Source of the DNA: Cheiracanthium punctorium
Lineage: Eukaryota; Arthropoda; Arachnida; Araneae; Cheiracanthiidae
Assembly (NCBI GenBank): GCA_038373885.1
Contig: JAWZYV010006135.1
Span: 124,001-188,000 of the forward strand
Length of the DNA stretch: 64,000 bases
Direction of reading: 5' to 3'
The notes beneath the pieces are model-generated. The model was not told the origin of the DNA, searched no databases, and saw nothing but the letters and a program-made list of their open reading frames with translations. The translations under genes were made by a program, and so were the position numbers. Positions 54,843 through 64,000 of the stretch are shown in pieces. Within the stretch, counting starts at the first letter, position 1. Each line of letters starts with the position of its first letter.

Positions 54843-55157
54843 AAGATATTTGTGTAATAATTTATTTAAATACTTGAAAAAATTTCTTTTCTTTTGCAGA
54901 AAAGGGGAGGTATGAAGTTGAATAATGAGGTTTAATGTACTTTGTTTTCCAGAAATGGGGAAGACACATGTCTAATTGAATAATTCAATTTGTGTATAAT
55001 TTGGTAGGCGTTAAGGAAGGGGGAGAGGGGATAGACTTTCCTAGAAAGATTTCGGTTTCCGCTAACAACAACAAAAAAAAAAAAATAGATTTCCAATTAC
55101 TTAACAGTAAATGAAGCTTTTAGGGAGTATGACCCCCAAAAAACCATTCAGGTACGC

Positions 55158-55333
55158 CAGTAGCGTAGCCAAGGGGGGAGGGATAGGGGGGTCATACCAC
55201 CCCCCACACATGATGAATTTTTTGCCATACAAAATGTATATTCTTCACTCCCTTATCACAGCAAATATGCATATATGTGAGTTGCAGTAGTCGTAACGCC
55301 CCCCCCCCATAAAAATTCCTGGCTACGCCACTA
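55158..55333. mobile_element. hAT MITE (GCGTAGCCAAGG type), exact 8 bp TSD
   Basis: Begins CAGTAGCGTAGCCAAGG and ends CCTGGCTACGCCACTA. AGGTACGC is duplicated exactly (55150-55157, 55334-55341). Same family as 8621-8790 and 61398-61562. Nested in the foldback-like element. Confidence 0.92.
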
Positions 55334-55562
55334 AGGTACGCTGATGACATACAAGTGTTAAGATTTCAAAGAAATAAAATCCTTGTTAAATAGGGATTTT
55401 AATTAACACATAGGTGTGCGTGTGTGGGTGGGGGTGGGGGATAAGGGTTTATTTTTTTCATGCTTAAATGGGGTTTTCTTTGGCATATCAAATGAATTTT
55501 GACTTTTCTTACTGAAGTGACTTTTCTTACTGAAGAATTACCCCCTCCCTCCTCAACCGCCA

Positions 55563-55710
55563 CCAAGGGCGGATTAAAGGGGGGCGGAGGGGGCGACCGC
55601 CCCCCCCCGAGAAGAAAGAAATTAATGTAAAAGATCCTATTGGATGTATATGTCAATCTTCTAACTAACCGCCCCCCCCCCTCGACAAACTTGCAATAAT
55701 CCGTCAAACA
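55563..55710. mobile_element. G-rich MITE (GCGGATTAAAGG type)
   Basis: AAGGGCGGATTAAAGGGGGG on the left and TTGCAATAATCCGTCA on the right, with TCTTCTAACTAACCGCC inside. It matches the inner unit at 7060-7235. The TSD is not exact. A segment just right of it repeats CACTTGTTCAAGGT twice (55714, 55763). Confidence 0.6.
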
Positions 55711-56306
55711 AAACCACTTGTTCAAGGTTAAACGAAAATTCCGCTTTTGTAGAACAGTGAGAACACTTGTTCAAGGTCAAAGGAGAATTCCAAAAATAGC
55801 ATTCGACCCCTAATGTTTTGACCATTAGACAAAGAGGTAAGATATACATGTCCTGGGGGTCAAAAAAGAACAAAGCGGAGGTAGAGGATCTCGCAGAGGC
55901 TTTTTTCTTTCTTTTTTTTTTCCCCTTCTTTTTTTGGAATCATGTCACAACTACTTATTGCTATGTTAAAACTCCGAAAATCCCAAAAGAAAAAGGGCGA
56001 AAAAGCGATAAATCTTTGAAAAGCATTCTCGTGTAGATAAATTGAAAATTCATTTATAAAATGACCACTCAATTTATAAATATTTGTACAAGTTATTAAT
56101 ATACCAATTATTTTGTTTGTAAAAAAGTGTATCACTTGTATTCCTTTTTATTTTCCACAAAATAACTATCTGATTTTTATTCATAGGAAGAAACATTAAA
56201 TAACTTTTAAAAAGGTAATAGTTTATTGGATGTGATTTAGAATTTAAATTTTTAAACGAGTTCAAATTTTTAAAAAATTTTCTAGTTTAAAACTTTCTTT
56301 TCATTT

Positions 56307-56307
<1 letters not shown>

Positions 56308-56346
<39 letters not shown>

Positions 56347-56392
56347 CTATTGTTATTATTTATTATTATTTATTATTATTATTTACAGTGAG
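56308..56392. repeat. (TTA)n microsatellite
   Basis: A broken array of ATT/TTA triplets of about 80 bp. Confidence 0.95.
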
Positions 56393-57830
56393 TCATTTAT
56401 AAGGATAACATTACGAATATTGATTTTCTATAACTAATAAAAATTGAATAAAACACTTCTTTCCCTTCTGCAGAATCTGTAAATGTGCTAACTACAGAAA
56501 TTCTAAATGACGGGCTAAATAATTCTACCAAAGTAATATAAACTCTGTAAAGAAATGCTGCAGTATGAAAAAGAATTCACTAAATTTCTGTAAGCAAAAT
56601 CTTGCTTACAGAATCAAATGCTCAAATCAGTACTTAAAATGTGTTAAAATTTAATATATTATTTAATTTTATTCACTTAAAAATTGTTATCAAAGAAATC
56701 GGAAGAAAATAATTCAATACCAATCAAAGATTGATTATAATTGATATAATTAATAATTTATTTTAGTAATAATCACTTTTAACTTTTTTTCTTTTAAGTA
56801 GCCTCTCCTGAAAAATATTACATTACTTTAGGACAGGGGCGTTTTCATTTTGTGTTCTCCTTTCACTGGGGACCCAAGGTAGCTGCCCCGTCTGCCCTCG
56901 ATTTTGTCAGGTTTGACACTTAAGTTAAGTAAGTGACACTCTGAGTTTGACACTTAAATAATTAAAAAAAAAAAAAAAAAAAAAAAACAGTATACCCTAA
57001 AAATGAGTACGGGTGTCGACATCCGGTGACACTACAAAGAATTGTTCTCCATCTTTAAATGAATATGTACTTTGTCTTGAAAATAATACAATAAATAAGT
57101 AAATCAATTATTTAAATAAAAAACTTATAAATTAATAATTTGATTTGCAAATTTTGTATATTTGATTTGTAGTACAAGAACCGGAATCGATCATGTTTTA
57201 GCAAAATAATGCAGTTTTGAATGCTCACAACCCAGCAAAAGGATAGAGGGCCCTACATATTTAACGGACGCGTTCACTTACAAGGTCGTCTTTGATTCTC
57301 AGTCAGGTTCTTTAGCAAAGGCTCTATTTCTGATCAAATTAATGTTTAAAAACTAAAGTTACAAAAGTTAGAAAGTATTATTGAAACTTTTCCAACTAAT
57401 TTTAACAAAACTAATTAACTATTAATTTTAATCACAGTTATATATAACTAATATTTTACATTTTAAGAAATGAGTTTTAAATGATTTTAAACCAGTTTCC
57501 TTTGAAAAGTGATGCTGTTTTTTTTTTTCAGCATTTAAAAATTTATTTAAAAACATTACAATTACACTAACATTTAATTTAAAGAATATTTTTTAAAAAT
57601 TGTTTATGACTTATTAATACCATAATTTAGTTTTTAAAAAGGCATCTTTAAAATAAGAGTACCAATGTTTAAATTGAATATTTTCAAAAATAAAAATATT
57701 TATATATAACTATATATATTCATAAATGTTCCTTATTCTAAAATTTCTTATTTAAAAACCAAGAGCTAACAAGATAAATTACCATGAATCAGAATAAACT
57801 CTTGCCCTAGGTCTCGCCTCAATCCGATAG
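56393..57830. other. AT-rich interior of the foldback-like element
   Basis: No coding sequence is recognised. An A run lies at about 56965-56986. Confidence 0.4.
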
Positions 57831-57997
57831 GGGCGCAGTAGCGTGTAGCAATTCAGTAGATTTGGGGGTTTGGGGGAGGGGGCTTAGTATGTTTTTATGG
57901 ATTCTGGAGACTGAAAAAGACACCGATATATGATTATTTTCTATCATCCTACAAAGCTATGGGGGGGGGCTCTAGCCCCAAAGCCCCCCTCCTTTCC

Positions 57998-58172
57998 AAC
58001 GTCGTCAGTAAGAAATTAAGTTTATCAATACAAAATTATATCTCATACAAACCCCCGAAAAAATTTCGGGGTCCCCAAGCCAATTCTAGGTTCCAAAGCC
58101 CCCCCCCCCCTTTCCTACGTCGTCAGTAAGAAATCAAGTTTATCAATACAAAATTATATCTCATACAATCCC
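57998..58172. repeat. Short direct duplication with C runs
   Basis: ACGTCGTCAGTAAGAAAT, AAGTTTATCAATACAAAAT and TATATCTCATACAA occur at 57998 and again at 58118. They lie within a decayed MITE-like segment that ends TCTGGCTACGCTCC. Confidence 0.8.
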
Positions 58173-58257
58173 CCCGAAAAAATTTTCTGGCTACGCTCCT
58201 TGCCTCGTCGATTAGCATATAAAGACTGTGTTACATCATAAAACTATTAAAAGTAGC

Positions 58258-58347
58258 GTTTTCTCCGGCGGCGTTTTTTCCGGCGGCGTTTTTTCCGGTG
58301 GCGTTTTTTCCGCGGCGTTTTTTCGAGCGGCGTTTTTTCCGCTCACC
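58258..58347 (-). repeat. Right arm array of the foldback-like element
   Basis: Six units of the complementary GGCGGCGTTTTTTCC type, less regular than the left arm and mostly without the GCCACCTGG version. Confidence 0.9.
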
Positions 58348-58352
58348 CGAAT

Positions 58353-60429
58353 GAATATACAGACAAACAGGAAAATTCTTCTTATTTTATATATTTAGAT
58401 TATTGCATTATTTGGATGAGCTTTAATAATACTGGTTTTACTTAATATTAATTTGTAGAAACAGTCCATGATAGTTTGTTGGACTAAGGATCTAACAATA
58501 ACACGTACACACGATGAATGTGCATGCTAAATCTGTACGGCTGATTATGTACTACCGATTGAATTATCAATTCTGGTTCCTGTTCAACAACACAACCAAA
58601 TGAAATAATTGAGAAATTACTGTAAATTTAATGAATTAAGTTATGTATAGAGTTTAATTATTCCGTTTAATTAATTATTTTCAAGAGAAAGTCTTTTTTT
58701 TTTAATCTTAAAAATCAAAAAGAAATTCTGTTAATAAGAATATATCTGTTAATAATAATATTAAGAAATTCTGCAATAGAACATGTATTATTTGTATGAA
58801 TTCTTCTACACTGTAAAATTCTGTAGATTGATACCAATAGAAATAATTAGAACAAAAATATGGTTCAGAAGAATTTTTTTCATGCTTTATTTATTTCTTT
58901 TTGTGAGCGTGTGTGGGGGAGAGGGTAGGAGTTGGTTATACAAAAACGGATAAAAAGTATGATGATTTATCTTCAAGCATTTAAAATGAAATCAAATAAA
59001 ATGCACGAGATATTAAAAGAAAACATTTAAAATGACACACACCACTAAAAATAATTTTCAGATTTAATTTTACAGCTAAGCCAAAGTACTTTTAGAAAAA
59101 AAAAATAAGAAGATGAAAGATAAAAATGTCTATTTTACAGGAATTATTAGAGAATTAACCTTTTTCTTATATAGGAAAGTTTAACTTGAACTCGTCTCAA
59201 TACTTTATAATTTTTAATCTCAACAACACAACTTTACGTTAATGCAACATTGTTTGGTGTTTTGTAAGCTAAGTTTTACAATTAAAGCTCAATTGCTTTA
59301 ATTGTAATCAGTCTTCTCCGTTGTTGTTGTAGTTTAAAGTTTGCTTTTAGTCATTCTTATATTCAACAAGGAATTTCTTTACGTTTTCTATTTTCTAATC
59401 AGGTATTGACCAGGGACATTTCTTTTACTCGTTTTCTTTTCGTCTTCGACTTCCCTTTATGGAAGGTTCTAAATGATTTCCAGAGTGATCAAAGATAAAC
59501 GCTCTTTTCGGGATATTCTCTGATAGCCCGGGGATAGTTGCGTCTACAAAAGGTAGCGAAGGAGCGCATTCTTGGAATTTGAGGGGTAGTTCTTCAGACG
59601 ACGCTGTGCTTCTTTGTTACTAACCAGAAAAAACGCGAAGGGTCGCCAACCAGAATAAAAGAATTCCCCCAGCTAAGAACAATAATTTTTATTTAAATAT
59701 TGAACATAAACTTGCTTCGTTTTGGATAAAATATGAGAATGGCATTCAATCAAAAGTAGACGCACCAAATTTCTTTTGTTTTACATTTAAGAATATATTA
59801 TATCCAGCAGAAACATTCAAAAGTTTTGTGATAGTAAATATGTTTTATCAGATTTTTTAAAAATTAATTTTATACCGATTATTCTGTTTATAAAAGATAA
59901 AATTCTTTTATTAAGAATTTTTAAAATAAAACATACTAAATTATTTGAAAGGAAATTTGCAAGGGCTGATAGAACTTAATTGATTTCAAGTGAATTATTT
60001 AAATTTTAATGAAACTTTAAGACGTAATAAGTTGATTTCTTTCCGCTGAAATATTTAAATCATTTTTATTTCCTAGTTTTATGTGACATCTATATATAAT
60101 GTGACATGAATTGTATACATGCCAGTACAAAAAAAGTAAAATAAAGTAGCATCAAAACATTCAGTAGATGAGAGATATCTGCCTTTGATTGACTTAAATT
60201 TTAGAGTAATCTGATATTTGCGAATAGTTATGTATAAAATAATGTCACCATGGGTGCCCACACATTTTTATTTTCGGGGGGCGGGGTCTGCTTTTTAAAG
60301 GGGGGACTTTAAAAATGCACGGGATTTCACATACTTAAAAACTCTTCCTTCCTTCACCCCCCCCCCCCAAAAAAAAAGAAAGAAAAAGAAAAAATGGGTT
60401 TGCTTGTGTGATTACGGCAACTCTACGCT
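58353..60429. other. AT-rich sequence, no gene
   Basis: No ORF with recognisable motifs. The left end of a CATGGGTGCCCACA MITE at 60249 is followed by a G run and a C/A run, but its right end was not found. Confidence 0.4.
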
Positions 60430-61397
60430 AGGGCGATCTGCCAAGGATGGGAGTGACTCGGTAGGCGGACTTTCTAAGGGGTTCTAACGCGTATTCACGT
60501 GACATCTGGAGAAAACAGGCGCGTGGTAGCCCAGATTCCTGGACTTACACACTTCAACCGTTTACTAAATTATCATGAAATCAGTAAAAAGTAATCATAC
60601 TATGACGTAAAAGGTATACGATTAAAGAAATGCTTTTTAAAGCTTTATAAGATAAACCTATATGAAGCTTTCTCTTCATTATTAAGCTATTATACTTATT
60701 TTACTAGCAAGCATTTAAAAAAGATGCTGAAACACGGGAGAATGACGATATACAAGTTCAAAGGTAAATTATCAAACATTGAACTTCATATATGATTAAA
60801 AGACAATAAGTAGGATAACAATAAATCTATTATAATATAGCTTAATGTAACTTAAGTAATATAACTTAATGTAAACACGTGAGAGTTATGTAATTATGAA
60901 AAGTTAAAAGATTATTCACCTTTATTCATCAAATAAAACCTTTTTTGCATAAAGTATTTTGTATTGCATTAAAAAATTAAAATTAATTAATTAATTAAAG
61001 TTCTAAAGAAACCCTTTTAGCCAGGAAGTATTTAAAACCAGCACAACATATTGAAAATGAGAAAGGTTGTTTAAACCAGTGCTTAAAAAAGTAACGTTTA
61101 AATTAAACAACCTTGACAGTGGACAATTTTTTAAAAATATATTGTAAAGACGCAGACTGGAGTCTCGCATTTTTAAGTGGAGCGGTTAAAACAACGCGTC
61201 AAACAAATTTTTAGAATGAAAAGATTCTGCGACGAAGTTGGGGGGGGGAGGGGGACACGTGACCCCTCTGTCCCCCCGATATACACCTATGGCTCATATG
61301 TATTAAATTCTTAGGAAAACCTAATAACAAGAGCTTTCTAAGGAAGGCGGAAGGCTTATCACCGCTCACAGATCTACTGAAATCTTGGAGGAACACA

Positions 61398-61562
61398 CAG
61401 GGGCGTAGCCAGAAATTTTTTATGGGGAGGGTTACGACTACTACAACTCATATATATGTATACGTGGGTGTGACAATGTAGTGAAGAATATACATTTTGT
61501 ATGGCAAAAAATTCCTCATGGGGGGGTTATGACCCCCCTATCCCCCCTTGGCTACGCCCCTG
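61398..61562. mobile_element. hAT MITE inside family A, exact 8 bp TSD
   Basis: Begins CAGGGGCGTAGCCAG and ends CTTGGCTACGCCCCTG. GGAACACA is duplicated (61390-61397, 61563-61570). The equivalent site in family A copy 1 (TTGGAGGCACACATGATAG, near 22430) is empty, which confirms insertion after the copies separated. Confidence 0.95.
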
Positions 61563-61991
61563 GGAACACATGAAAGATTTTTTGTTTGGGGGGGAGGGCA
61601 CATATTTAATTTAAGAGCAGAAAATGGAAATTTCTTTTAAATTTTGAAACAAATGTTTGTTTAAAAGATTTTGAGATTAAGTTGGGGGGGGGCAGCGGGA
61701 CACGTAAACCCTGTGCCCCTCCCCCCGACTATAATGCTATGGTTCATATGTACCATACGCTTATAACAATACCTAATAATATAACAGTAACTTACTAAGG
61801 AGGGCTTATCACTGCTCCCGGACCTACTGAAATTTTGGAGGGGCACAAAAAAGATTTGAGGGGGGCACATATCGAATGTAAGAGCAGAAAAGGAAAGTTA
61901 TTTTTAAAATTTCAAGCAAATGTTTATTTAACATTTTATTTTGAAATTCGAATCAAAATTTCTATTTTTAAGGGGGGAGGGGGGGCACGGG

Positions 61992-62239
61992 CAGTAGCGG
62001 ATAAAGGGGAGGGGCTAGGGGGCTTCAGCCCCCCCAAAAGAGATTGCTCAAGGGTAACATTCTGCTTTATTATACACTTTAAATAGCTAAAATGATCCTA
62101 TTTTATTACTTAGCCCCTCCCAAAAGCCTAATACACTGGTTTAGACTAAAATTTTGATTTATAGTACATTTTAATTGGGTGAAATAAGCTTTTTAAAAAA
62201 TTTAGCCCCTCCCAAAAAAAATTTCTGGATCCGCCACTG
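61992..62239. mobile_element. hAT MITE (GCGGATCCAG type), exact 8 bp TSD
   Basis: Begins CAGTAGCGGATAAAGGGG and ends TTCTGGATCCGCCACTG. GGCACGGG is duplicated exactly (61984-61991, 62240-62247). TAGCCCCTCCCAAAA occurs twice inside. Confidence 0.93.
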
Positions 62240-62395
62240 GGCACGGGACACCCTGTGCCCCCCTCCCGACGCTTTTCCTATGGTCCATATGTTATATGCT
62301 TAGGAAACCTAATAATAGCGTTCTAAGAGGTACCATTCCCAGACCTGCTAAACTGAAAATTTACCCCTTTACTCCAAAACAAAAGAATTTTGGAT

Positions 62396-62589
62396 TTAAG
62401 ATCGAGTCGTTCCTCTCGGTCATCTCGGTCCGGACCGGTTCCGATTTCGGACCGAAAGGAACGGGTCCGGACCCGTTCCTTTTCCTGGGAGCGGATCCAA
62501 TAGGAGCGGGTCCGAAGGAGTCGGTCCTTCAGAGGATCGGATCCGTTCGGACCGGATCCTCAAAAGGACCGACTTTACCCACCACTACG
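62396..62589. repeat. GC-rich palindromic array, inverted relative to 24709-25010
   Basis: GGTCCGGACC, CGGTTCCGATTTCGGACCG, GGGTCCGGACCCGTTCC and GGATCCGTTCGGACCGGATCC form overlapping perfect or near-perfect palindromes. It ends TTTACCCACCACTACG, the complement of the TAGTGGTG that opens the 24709 array. Confidence 0.85.
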
Positions 62590-62597
62590 TACTAATT

Positions 62598-63479
62598 GCG
62601 AATGCCCCGTGTAAACCAACAGAATTCGAGTATTTCTGTAAATGTTTTTTTGCCCCTATTCCACATAAATCTATCTAACAATTCCCTCCTGCATGGGAAA
62701 ATTTCCTCAATATGGCAAAATCTGAAAAAGTCCCTAGAATATGACCAATTTCAAGAAAAACTCCCTTTTCCCCCTGAAGGCCAATTTTCCGCCAAAAAGT
62801 CCCTATTTTTCCCCTGTTTCCCCTGACATTGGCATCACCGGGAGTCTGCTCGGTATTTCTGTTGCCATTTTTCTTTGAATAAGCTTTCTTGTTAAAAAAA
62901 ATGCTTAATTTTTTATTTTTTAAATTATTTAGGCCTTTTTAATTATTAAACATGTACTAGTTTTCTGAAATATTTTATTTCTTATCGTGTATACATTAAT
63001 TTAATGGATTTCGGCTCGATTAAGTTTCAGTACTGTGTTCGCAATCATTAAAGCATTTTTTTTTTTTACAATTTAGTCGCTGAGTGGCAACATTTCTCCA
63101 AAATGATTTTAAGTTTCGGTTCGTAATTCGCTATTGTCCCGTCCGAGTGGCATTGATAGTGATAGATACACGACGTATCCCACAAAGTATTTTTTGTCAA
63201 AATAGGTCTGTCTCTGTCAGGTCAGGGGGTAAGTTCTAGAGTGTACGAGTAAATTAAATCTGGTATCCTCGTGCTTGAGTTTTCTTGTATTTATTGAATT
63301 ATAATTTCTAAAGTAGTATTTTTACATTAATAATAAACATATAGTTACTAATAGACTAATAATATTAGTTTGAAATAGAGTACTTATTATTTAACAAGCA
63401 TGGCCAGTATAAAATATGGTATGTATTGTTTATGTAATATTTTTAATTCCCTAAATATTGCGCATGATGGGCTAAGCTT
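62598..63479. other. No gene recognised
   Basis: AT-rich, with only short unconserved ORFs. Confidence 0.4.
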
Positions 63480-63698
63480 CGATGTACCCCCTACATTTTG
63501 ATTGCGATGACTACCTCTAAATTTACTTTTAAGAGTTTCTTCGAGAAATCGCATCGTACGCATGTGTGTGTGTTCATATAAATACATGTACAAATTCATT
63601 TTGATCAGTTTTTCCCTGTCGTCTGTACGTACAGGGAGTGTTACTCGCATATCTCAAAAACTATTAGTCGTAGAGTGCTGAAATTTTATATTTAGGAT
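63480..63698. repeat. Family B, partial copy
   Basis: GACTACCTCTAAATTTA, TCGAGAAATCGCATCGTACG, TTTTTCCCTGTCGTCTGTACG and CGCATATCTCAAAAACTATTAG align with 31092-31290. Interrupted at 63699. Confidence 0.75.
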
Positions 63699-64000
63699 CA
63701 GGGCCGGCTCGACCATATAGGCAAACTAGGCGACTGTCTAGGGCGCTGGCTCGAGAGGGGCGGCACTAGCCAGGCAGAAGAGTTCTTTTTTTTTCCCCTC
63801 CTGTCATTCGGCTGATCTCTCAGTCTCAGTCTCTTTTTGTTTTAAGGAGTAGCGGACTGGTCGCGTGAAAAATGCAACATAGGCAGCATATAATTTGGAT
63901 TGTTCTCTCCCCCCCCCCCGAAAGTATGTGAAATAAAGAAGTCAAAGTGTGTTACACAAACTTGACTATTTTCAAATAGTAAGTTCTCTTAGGTAACAGG
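63699..64000. mobile_element. Left end of a CAGGGCCGG element, runs off the window
   Basis: CAGGGCCGGCTCGACCATAT is a hAT-like terminus, similar to 37851 (CAGGGCCGGATTACCC), and interrupts family B. The 8 bp that should be duplicated at the unseen right end is TTTAGGAT. A C run lies near 63910. Confidence 0.55.

Larger units (their letters stand above)
54699..58347. mobile_element. Foldback-like element with inverted tandem-repeat ends
   Basis: The left arm (54699-54842) and right arm (58258-58347) are inverted arrays of the same 15-16 bp unit, AAAAAACGCCGCCGG or AAAAAACGCCACCTGG. CGAAT lies directly outside each end (54694-54698, 58348-58352), a possible 5 bp TSD. The 3.4 kb interior is non-coding AT-rich sequence with a nested hAT MITE, G-run debris and a TTA microsatellite. 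The structure fits foldback/Galileo-type elements. No transposase is seen. Confidence 0.65.
60430..62395 (+). repeat. Dispersed repeat family A, copy 2 (most complete)
   Basis: It begins with a SINE-like segment (GGTTCTAACGCGTATTCACG), then the AT-rich body, then two to three tandem units of about 290 bp. Each unit runs GGGG run, GGGACACGTG, CTATGG..CATATGTATTA, TCCTAAGAATTTA/GCTTAGGAAACCTAA, GCTTATCACTGCTC, ACCTACTGAAATTTTGGAGG, AAGAGCAGAAAA. Two MITEs are nested (61398-61562, 61992-62239). No coding sequence. Confidence 0.8.

Noticed and set aside
57831..58200. Complete hAT MITE from CAGTAGCGTGTAGC to GGCTACGCTCCTT
   Set aside because: The ends are loosely inverted, but no matching 8 bp flanks were found, so boundaries are not supported.
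24701..62597. A single 38 kb element bounded by TCCGGACC arrays, with TACTAATT at both outer edges
   Set aside because: The eight shared bases are attractive, but inverted similarity between the two sites extends past them into the supposed flanks (CGGGGC..ATCGC). TACTAATT is then more likely part of the repeat than a duplication. Two separate copies are simpler.

Overview
This window reads as a piece of a large, AT-rich, repeat-choked arthropod nuclear genome, most likely a chelicerate and plausibly a spider. The coiled-coil Ty3/Gypsy Gag and the G/C-run hAT MITEs resemble what I know from spider assemblies, but this is an inference and not a species call. There are no operons, no bacterial-style genes and no convincing complete host gene. 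Almost everything I can identify is a transposable element, and many elements sit inside one another. The best element boundaries come from target-site duplications (TSDs) read directly in the sequence.

Layout. Position 1-619 carries one candidate host exon (minus, 234-396). A Ty3/Gypsy element (625-9755, TSD GAGGA) has lost its reverse transcriptase and RNase H. Its 3' LTR is split by a 4.7 kb hAT element (4853-9573, TSD CATATATA) that itself holds several hAT MITEs and a tRNA-derived SINE. From 9.8 to 14.6 kb there is little beyond a minisatellite and T-runs. A 685 bp hAT remnant (14658-15342), a 0.6 kb tandem duplication (16792-17984) and a Tigger/pogo remnant (18705-19370) follow. A dispersed repeat family with its own tandem array, here 'family A', appears at 21.3-24 kb, 30-31 kb, 50.6/54.2 kb and 60.4-62.4 kb. 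'Family B' lies at 31.0-32.9 kb and 63.5-63.7 kb. A second copy of the GTAGC-rich hAT family (25255-29766, TSD GGAATAGG) keeps a broken transposase C-terminus.

Further hAT-type insertions with 8 bp TSDs are 35972-40221, 40741-47410 and 50757-54120. The 40741-47410 element contains the only apparently intact autonomous element here: a minus-strand non-LTR retrotransposon (41169-46685, TSD TTTTTCCATTT) with a three-knuckle ORF1 and an endonuclease/RT/RNase H ORF2 overlapping as GTGA. Two minus-strand SINE copies flank it, and all three end in (AAC)n. The 50757-54120 element holds ZMYM1-like hAT transposase fragments and a truncated reverse transcriptase with a YIDD motif, probably Penelope-like. 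A foldback-like element (54699-58347) has ends built from inverted arrays of a 15-16 bp AAAAAACGCC-type repeat.

How the parts relate. The elements form a layered chronology. Nested insertions and empty sites in paralogous repeat copies (for example the 61398-61562 MITE against family A copy 1) give relative ages. The intact LINE is a plausible driver for the AAC-tailed SINEs. The autonomous hAT transposases recognisable here are all broken, so any mobilisation of the MITEs would have to come from elsewhere. The least explained pieces are the foldback-like element, the AAGCTTGA and TCCGGACC palindromic arrays, and the small candidate exons.
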